From assembly GCA_900318265.1 (NCBI GenBank), contig ONKA01000014.1:22449-86448 (forward strand): a stretch of 64,000 nucleotides of DNA, written 5' to 3'. This document shows positions 58,662 through 64,000 of the stretch, in pieces (within the stretch, counting starts at the first letter, position 1; each line of letters begins with the position of its first letter). Both the position numbers and the translations under genes were made by a program. Origin of the DNA: an uncultured Bacteroidales bacterium (lineage in GTDB: Bacteria > Bacteroidota > Bacteroidia > Bacteroidales > F082). The notes below the pieces were generated by a model. The model did not search any database. It saw only the letters and a list, made by a program, of their open reading frames with translations, and was not told where the DNA came from.

Positions 58662-59686
58662 AGGTGGCCGTCGTCATATTGAACTACAACGGACAGAAGT
58701 TCCTCGAACAGTTTCTGCCCAATGTCATCGCCAACTGCGACCCGACTTTGGCTGAGATTGTAGTGGCTGATAACGCTTCCACTGACGATTCTGTGGCTTT
58801 CATGCGTGAGCATTTCCCTGACATTCGTTTGATCGAGAATGGCAGCAATGGCGGTTTTGCAACGGGATACAACCTTGCCTTGCGGCAGGTGGATGCCCAA
58901 TACTATGTGCTGCTCAACTCGGATATCGAGGTGGCCCCGCATTGGATAGAGCCCGTCATCGAACTCATGGATGCCGACCCGCAGATTGCAGCTTGTCAGC
59001 CCAAGATCTTGTCATACTACCACAAGGACCAGTTTGAATATGCCGGTGCGAGTGGCGGCTTCATCGACAAGTATGGCTATCCTTTCTGCCGTGGACGCGT
59101 ATTTCAGAATCTGGAGGTTGACGAGCATCAATACGACGAGCCTAAAGAGGTCTTTTGGGCTACAGGCGCCTGCATGTTCGTCCGAGCCGACTTGTACCAC
59201 CAGATTGGAGGACTTGATGATAGCTTCTTTGCCCACATGGAGGAAATTGACCTATGTTGGAGACTAAAGAATGCGGGATATAAGGTGTATTGCTGTCCGC
59301 AGTCGTGGGTCTATCATATCGGTGGTGGTACCTTGCCTAAGAACTCGCCGCGTAAGACCTACTTGAACTTCCGAAACAACCTCTCATTGCTCGTAAAGAA
59401 CCTTCCCAAGCAGCGGGTGCATCGAACCATTCTCTATCGTATCATTCTCGATTGGGTGGCCGCTCTGAAGTTCCTTTTCGAGGGCTGTCCGAAGGATTTT
59501 GGAATGGTCTTCAAGGCGCATTGGGATTTCTATAAAAGGTTGAAATCCTTGAGGGCTTATAGAAAAACCATCGAACATAAGGCGGTGAGTTGTATCTATC
59601 AGCGCAACATTGTATTCGACAATGTGATTCGCAAGAAAAAGAAATACAGCGAATTGAAGGAAAGTGATTTCTCTTCCTTATCCTAA
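58658..59686 (+). CDS. GT2 family glycosyltransferase
   Basis: A 342-residue inverting glycosyltransferase of the rhamnosyltransferase/WcaA type. Nucleotide-binding start VVILNYNGQKFLEQFLP, DNASTDDSV, the metal-binding LLNSDIEV (DxD-like) and acceptor-side GGLDDSFFAHMEEIDLCWRLKN. Start overlaps the acyltransferase stop by 4 bases (ATGA). Its 3' end overlaps aroQ on the other strand by 9 bases. Likely acts on LPS or a surface polysaccharide. Confidence 0.9.
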   Translation: MKVAVVILNYNGQKFLEQFLPNVIANCDPTLAEIVVADNASTDDSVAFMREHFPDIRLIENGSNGGFATGYNLALRQVDAQYYVLLNSDIEVAPHWIEPVIELMDADPQIAACQPKILSYYHKDQFEYAGASGGFIDKYGYPFCRGRVFQNLEVDEHQYDEPKEVFWATGACMFVRADLYHQIGGLDDSFFAHMEEIDLCWRLKNAGYKVYCCPQSWVYHIGGGTLPKNSPRKTYLNFRNNLSLLVKNLPKQRVHRTILYRIILDWVAALKFLFEGCPKDFGMVFKAHWDFYKRLKSLRAYRKTIEHKAVSCIYQRNIVFDNVIRKKKKYSELKESDFSSLS

Positions 59687-60091
59687 GGCTTCGATTGCCT
59701 TAGCATAGCCTTCCATTCCCAGTCCCATAATACATTTCACACATGCCTCAGCCGTAAAAGAATGTCTGCGGTAAGGCTCCCTTTTCGAAATGTCGGAAAT
59801 GTGCACCTCAATGACGGGAATGCTGATGGCACGGATGCAGTCAGCAATGGCGATGGAGGTGTGGGCGTAGGCTCCAGGGTTCATCACCACGGCATCGTAT
59901 CGACCGTCGGCTTCTTGAAGTTGGTCGATCAAAACGCCTTCGTGATTGGATTGAAAATAGGTAAGCTCATGTTGTGGGAAACGTTCGTGGAGCAGGGGTA
60001 AAAAGGCTTCGAAAGAAATGTTCCCGTAGATTTCAGGTTCGCGTTTGCCTAAGAGGTTGAGATTGGGGCCGTTGAGGATGAGGATTTTCAT
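59678..60091 (-). CDS. aroQ: Type II 3-dehydroquinate dehydratase
   Basis: A 137-residue enzyme of the shikimate pathway (dehydroquinate to dehydroshikimate). Motifs: LNGPNLNLLGKREPEIYG (catalytic Tyr in the flexible loop region), FFQSNHEGVLIDQL-type segment here as YFQSNHEGVLIDQLQEA, NPGAYAHTSIAIADC and VIEVHISDISKREPYRRHS. Transcribed leftward after the antiporter gene with 11 bases between; probably the third gene of a porin-antiporter-aroQ unit. Confidence 0.95.
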   Translation of the reverse strand: MKILILNGPNLNLLGKREPEIYGNISFEAFLPLLHERFPQHELTYFQSNHEGVLIDQLQEADGRYDAVVMNPGAYAHTSIAIADCIRAISIPVIEVHISDISKREPYRRHSFTAEACVKCIMGLGMEGYAKAIEALG

Positions 60092-60102
60092 AGGGTTGTT
60101 TT

Positions 60103-61671
60103 TTAGTCTGCGACGTCCATATTGCTCGATTCAGCCTTGTTGCTGACGGCTCCGGGTTTGTCCTGCTGCTCAATGATGTCGGTGATGACTTCGGAATGGA
60201 ACATCTCGTCAACAAATTCGCGGGTTTTTGAGTGTTTCTTGTGCCATTTTTCGCCGTCTTGTTTGGTCTTGGAGACCATGTTTTTCATCTTTTGGTTGAA
60301 ACTCAGCATGCTTCTGTACAAACGATAGATACCTCGTTCCCTGTCGATCAAGGGGATGAGTATGGAGTTGATGACAATGCTGAAGAGGATGACGGAGAAG
60401 ACGATGTTTCTTGCAAACATGGCTATCTCAAAGTCGGGGATGTAGATGAGTGCTTGCGTGGCCAACACGGCGGCAGTCAGTCCTTTCGGGTTGAGGGCCG
60501 ACATAAATGCCAGCTCCTTGTCGGGGATGCCTTCTTTCTTTGAGACCGCAAAGCGTACGGCAGGGATACGGATGATGAAAAGCAGGGCGCTGATGCCCAG
60601 TCCTATGACGATGGGTTGCCATTGCTTCAGTTGGATGGATATGCCCACGTAGATAAAGAAGAAAGTCTTCAGAAGCAAGACGAGTTCCGAAAACAGAGAA
60701 CGTTCAGTCTCATTCAAGTTGACGGGTACTTTTTTGATGAATTTCTTGAGCCATGCATTGTAAATGGCATCGATATTGGCCAGTCCGATACCGAAAGCCA
60801 GGGCTGCGATGGCGCCGCTGAAGCCCATCCATTCATTGATACCGTAGATGATGAATACGAAGGCGGGTGTCGTCAGGATGGAGTATTTGATGTTACGGAT
60901 ACGGTCGAGGATCAGGGCCCAGAAAATGGCGCCTAGAAGCCCCATCACGGTAGCCAGGATGAATGAGGAGAAGATGTTGCCTAAGATGGCGCCAAATTCA
61001 AGGTGTTTGCTCTTGATGGCTTGCATCAGTGCGAGAGCCAGCACAATGCTGAACACGTTGCCAATAGCCGCCTCCAGGATGAGCATGATGGCAGGTTTTT
61101 CCGACATGCGCATCTGTCTGACGATGGGGATGACTACCGCAGAGGCTGTGCCGCCCAACATGCAGCCTAGAATCATGCTGATGATGGGACCCAAGTCCAA
61201 AACGAACCAACCTACCAGCCATACGGCGACGGCTGAAAGCACGAAATTCAAAGCAGTGAGCTTCAAAGCGCCCATGAATGAGTCTTTCAATGCGCTGAAT
61301 CTCAACTGTGTACCACTTTCAAACAAGATGGTGACCAAGGTAATGCCGGAGAACAGGCTACCTGCATTGCCTAAGCTTTCAGGAGAGATCCAATGGAATA
61401 CGGGGCCAATGAGCAAACCGATGATGATGAGGAACAGTACGTCAGGGATGCGCTTGCGGCTAAAGATCTCGCTGAATAGGTGTGCTGTGAAGATCAACAG
61501 ACCGATTATGGCGATGGTTAGGCCGATTTCTCGCGATGAACTACTGGTCGATACCTGCTCCAGGACGTTTTCCACGGCGTTATGCTGCTTGAGTGTGTCG
61601 GTCAACGGAGCGATGGTGTCGGTGATTCTCGACAGCGTGTTGGTGGTGGGTATGAGTCCTGATTGAAGCAT
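60103..61671 (-). CDS. Monovalent cation:proton antiporter (CPA family)
   Basis: A 522-residue membrane protein with about 12 helices, first at residues 48-67 after a 45-residue soluble N-terminus, which is longer than usual. GTASAVVIPIVRQ and FIKKVPVNLNETERSLFS lie in the transport core; LNPKGLTAAVLAT is a conserved helix motif. A 90-residue cytoplasmic C-terminal tail (FNQKMKNMVSKTKQDGEKW) is Lys-rich. Start 61671 gives the soluble leader; a Met later would remove it. Substrate could be Na+ or K+. Confidence 0.87.
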   Translation of the reverse strand: MLQSGLIPTTNTLSRITDTIAPLTDTLKQHNAVENVLEQVSTSSSSREIGLTIAIIGLLIFTAHLFSEIFSRKRIPDVLFLIIIGLLIGPVFHWISPESLGNAGSLFSGITLVTILFESGTQLRFSALKDSFMGALKLTALNFVLSAVAVWLVGWFVLDLGPIISMILGCMLGGTASAVVIPIVRQMRMSEKPAIMLILEAAIGNVFSIVLALALMQAIKSKHLEFGAILGNIFSSFILATVMGLLGAIFWALILDRIRNIKYSILTTPAFVFIIYGINEWMGFSGAIAALAFGIGLANIDAIYNAWLKKFIKKVPVNLNETERSLFSELVLLLKTFFFIYVGISIQLKQWQPIVIGLGISALLFIIRIPAVRFAVSKKEGIPDKELAFMSALNPKGLTAAVLATQALIYIPDFEIAMFARNIVFSVILFSIVINSILIPLIDRERGIYRLYRSMLSFNQKMKNMVSKTKQDGEKWHKKHSKTREFVDEMFHSEVITDIIEQQDKPGAVSNKAESSNMDVAD

Positions 61672-61680
61672 AGTGACAGT

Positions 61681-63753
61681 TTAGTTGAAGAGTCTCCAGT
61701 TGATTCCAATGAATATCTTGCTGCTGCGCATGGGGTAGTGTGGGGCAATGAACGCGTTGTAGTTACCCGTGAGAAGGAACATGTTACTGTATGTCAAGAA
61801 GATATGAGCTTTCTTGACTTTAAGTGCAACCGCCAAGTCGATGAAGGGGAAGTTGCCGATTTGTACTTCATTTTGCAAATAGAAGGTGCGGATGGCAGGC
61901 ATGTAGGCATCGGCGTAGTACTTGGTGAAGTAGCGTACCGTGATGCTGGGATGCAGCGTTGCCGCCTTATGGAAGATAGGCTGAGAATAGCCGAATTTCA
62001 GCTGGCCCAATAGCAAGGGGAGGTGCATGACCTCTTCGTTGCTTGACTTTTGTAGGCTGGCAAAGCCTTCCAAGTCAAAGCGCCCTAAACCTTGGTAAAA
62101 GCTGAAATATGCCTCACGAATGCTGAACATATCGTTGAATTGGGTCGGCCGGGCATCGGTGCCGAAATAGATCATGTTGGAGATAGAGGTCTGCTTGATA
62201 CCGATGCAATAGTTCTTGTAGCTGTACTTTAGATCAAATGTAAGGTATGTGGCGGCTTTGAAGTTGTTTTTCCAACGGAAATGATTCGAGGAATAGCTTT
62301 CTTCAAACCAGTTGGCCGACTGCCGTTTGAGTTCGGCATCCAAGGTGGCAACACCATAGTTTTTGTTGGCCGTGCCTAGGAATTGTTTCCATTGTCCTTT
62401 GAGGTCGAAGTCGCCGATTTGGTAGCCCAAAGTGACTAGATCGCCTTGTCCCGTGATACGTGTCGACTTGAACAGGTTGACGATGATGCCACCGTTGACA
62501 CTCAGTTGGTTGTAGTTGCGGGCTAAAATGGTTTCTTCTTCCAAATAGTCGAAATGATTCACCTTGTAGAAACCATGTGTAATGCCCGCATAAAGATAGA
62601 ACGGGATGTCGTCGTTGTGCTTCTGATAGCCTAGACTGCTCCATTTTAGGGTATTCTTGAAGGCTCTGACTATCGTGGTGTCAGTCGTCTTTCTAGAGTT
62701 GAACAAGGTGTCGTAGGGCTGATAGAAAGTCGCAGAAGGGGATGTCTCGTTGTAGTATAGCTTGTTGCTCTGATAGCTGAAGCTGTGGCATATCCTTCCA
62801 AGCGTAAACTTCCTATCCTTGCCTTCTTGAACATCCTTTTGATGGGCAGAGCTCACGATGCTATCCAAAACCACGGTATCTATCGAGAGGCTGTCGATCG
62901 GGGTAGGAATTTGTGTAATGGAGTCAGTTGCGACAGGTACCTTTTCCTTCTTTGATTGGGGTTTCTTTTTGGAAAGAAGGTTGAAATACTGTTCTAATCC
63001 TACTCCGCTAGAAACCACGAAATTGGTGGCATTGCTGAGGTTGACAGGGATGACGGAGTTGTCGGTCTCGGTATGCGAGGTGTAGCTTTCATCGTTGACG
63101 ATGCCGCCGTTTTCTTGCATCTCAAGTTTGTTGCGGTACCAATAGGCGCCCACGCCATAGCGTTCGCTTTTGGTGATGTATTTGGCATTAACCCAGAAAG
63201 CGTTGTTGATGGTCTTGTTGTTGTTAAAGGTTGCTGGAGCGTAGTCAGTATCGAAGGCGAAGGAAATCAGTAGGCGAGGGGTGACTTGTCTGCCGAACCT
63301 GACGTGAAAATGCTGTTCCAGGTCGCCGACGGTCATCAGGTAACGGATTTCGGAGTAGGGTAGGACGGATAGGTAAGAAAGCATGTTGCTTTCATTCTGC
63401 ATGAGTGCAGCGAAAGCGGGGAGGGTCATGTCGAATCCAGTCTGATGTAGATAGTTGAATCTCATCGACTTGTGTGCCATTCCCGTGTTGCTCAGAGTGC
63501 TATAGATGGTGTTGCCTTGTTGTAGATAGTCGTATTGTGCTGCGTGGAAAGTCGTGGTATCGACGACTTTGGAGGCTTTCAGGAAGATGCTGTCGAAAGG
63601 GTAGGCATTGAAAGTGACGAAGGTGGAATCGATGGGAAGGGAAGGGGTGGGGGAAGGTCTTTTTGGTGCAATGCTATCTTGAGTAGGATTTTGTGAAAAT
63701 CCTAAAAAAGTGGTAATCAGCAAGATAAACAAAAATACCAACCTCTTGGGCAT
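61681..63753 (-). CDS. Putative porin (Porin_10-like)
   Basis: A 690-residue outer-membrane protein with signal peptide (MPKRLVFLFILLITTFLGFSQ) and Pro-rich linker (PKRPSPTPSLPIDS). The rest is strand-rich: YLSVLPYSEIRYLMTVGDLE, LISFAFDTDYAPATFNNNK, GVGAYWYRNKLEM and a C-terminal strand FIGINWRLFN. This matches Porin_10, a family of putative Bacteroidota porins. The ligand is unknown. First gene of the minus-strand unit with antiporter and aroQ; TACTTTTA at 63771-63778 is a possible -7 box. Confidence 0.85.
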   Translation of the reverse strand: MPKRLVFLFILLITTFLGFSQNPTQDSIAPKRPSPTPSLPIDSTFVTFNAYPFDSIFLKASKVVDTTTFHAAQYDYLQQGNTIYSTLSNTGMAHKSMRFNYLHQTGFDMTLPAFAALMQNESNMLSYLSVLPYSEIRYLMTVGDLEQHFHVRFGRQVTPRLLISFAFDTDYAPATFNNNKTINNAFWVNAKYITKSERYGVGAYWYRNKLEMQENGGIVNDESYTSHTETDNSVIPVNLSNATNFVVSSGVGLEQYFNLLSKKKPQSKKEKVPVATDSITQIPTPIDSLSIDTVVLDSIVSSAHQKDVQEGKDRKFTLGRICHSFSYQSNKLYYNETSPSATFYQPYDTLFNSRKTTDTTIVRAFKNTLKWSSLGYQKHNDDIPFYLYAGITHGFYKVNHFDYLEEETILARNYNQLSVNGGIIVNLFKSTRITGQGDLVTLGYQIGDFDLKGQWKQFLGTANKNYGVATLDAELKRQSANWFEESYSSNHFRWKNNFKAATYLTFDLKYSYKNYCIGIKQTSISNMIYFGTDARPTQFNDMFSIREAYFSFYQGLGRFDLEGFASLQKSSNEEVMHLPLLLGQLKFGYSQPIFHKAATLHPSITVRYFTKYYADAYMPAIRTFYLQNEVQIGNFPFIDLAVALKVKKAHIFLTYSNMFLLTGNYNAFIAPHYPMRSSKIFIGINWRLFN

Positions 63754-63860
63754 ACTTCCGAATTTGGCTGTAAAAGTAATAAAAATTTGGGAATGAAGCG
63801 ATTTAAATAGTGGAAAGGTTGGGAAAGGGTAGGGAAGAGTCTCTATTGTGCGGCAGCGTC

Positions 63861-63877
63861 CCGTGTCGAAGACACGG
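63861..63877. repeat. Short palindrome CCGTGTC-GAA-GACACGG
   Basis: Perfect 7-bp arms with GAA loop, part of the AT-poor segment near the 5S rRNA end. Confidence 0.6.
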
Positions 63878-63888
63878 CATCCTATTTA

Positions 63889-63910
63889 CCCCACACGACA
63901 TCGTGTGGGG
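63889..63910. repeat. Palindrome CCCCACACGA-CA-TCGTGTGGGG
   Basis: Perfect 10-bp arms around CA. Together with the previous element it forms a pair of hairpins 11 bases apart, between porin and rRNA genes. No other gene is seen in 63754-63960. Confidence 0.7.
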
Positions 63911-63922
63911 CTCGTAAACAGT

Positions 63923-63952
63923 AAAGCCCGCCAGCATTCGCTGACGGGCTTT
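63923..63952 (-). terminator. Terminator of the rRNA operon
   Basis: AAAGCCCG and CGGGCTTT with an inner CAGC/GCTG (one C-A mismatch) around ATTC, just past the 5S rRNA 3' end on the minus strand. T-tail is weak. Confidence 0.75.
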
Positions 63953-63960
63953 CCGTTTAG

Positions 63961-64000
63961 GGTGGGCGGCGAACTACTTTCCCACGCTTTCGCGCAGTAT
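63961..64000 (-). rRNA. rrf: 5S rRNA, 3' end (partial)
   Basis: The minus-strand reading ends ...GAAAGCGTGGGAAAGTAG then TTCGCCGCCCACC, the conserved 3' segment of Bacteroidota 5S rRNA with helix I closing bases. Only about 40 bases are inside the window; the operon continues to the right, transcribed leftward. Confidence 0.9.

Overview
The window is a chromosomal segment from a member of Bacteroidota, most likely an uncultured Bacteroidales species. The reasons are: promoters of the Bacteroidota type (TAnnTTTG at -7) in front of many genes; proteins exported by the type IX secretion system (T9SS) with C-terminal sorting domains; a fused SecDF; a Rho factor with a long charged insertion; an Mpl ligase and families largely confined to Bacteroidota (DUF4290, DUF4293, DUF3078, FISUMP, GWxTD, Porin_10, DUF6175-like); and no consistent Shine-Dalgarno sequences. 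Genus cannot be resolved from the sequence alone.

Layout. 0-23 kb is mostly minus-strand core metabolism and envelope: pyrF, prfA, two lipoproteins, purM, a PorE-like OmpA protein, a T9SS-exported C10 cysteine protease, secDF, an ABC exporter, dnaJ, grpE, murA (Asp in place of the fosfomycin-target Cys), DUF4290, a UvrD/PcrA helicase, tRNA-Lys and a YciO/Sua5 protein. 23-33 kb has a purF homologue without the glutaminase cysteine, an SRP RNA running into mpl, a LolA-like protein, rho, DUF4293, a phosphodiesterase, DUF3078, TonB-C and rlmB. 33-46 kb has DUF4419, a REP-associated transposase with its palindromes, an S9 peptidase, a FISUMP lipoprotein behind a structured leader RNA, efp, lpxD, an esterase, a DUF481-like protein and an M49 peptidase.

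46.4-52.6 kb is a visibly AT-richer accessory segment. It holds a compact RNA with a predicted kissing loop, a second copy of the structured leader RNA in front of a three-gene lipoprotein/membrane operon of unknown function, a DUF4143 ATPase behind two 31-bp dyads, and a small membrane/zinc-ribbon operon. Two promoters here share a 25-bp upstream element at the same spacing. 52.6-64 kb returns to core-type genes: a rhodanese-MBL lipoprotein, a PfkB kinase, a PNPOx-like protein, an esterase, two tRNA-Ser, GWxTD, an LpxL-like acyltransferase, a glycosyltransferase, aroQ, an antiporter, a porin, and the 3' end of a 5S rRNA pointing out of the window.

The best candidate for something undescribed is the pair of leader RNAs at about 38.23-38.47 and 46.94-47.19 kb. 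They share architecture and loop sequences, have different but still complementary outer helices, and both end in a tail that can compete with an inner helix just before T-rich DNA. The other strong theme is the number of palindromic intergenic repeats, of at least six kinds, one of which sits inside its own RAYT gene.
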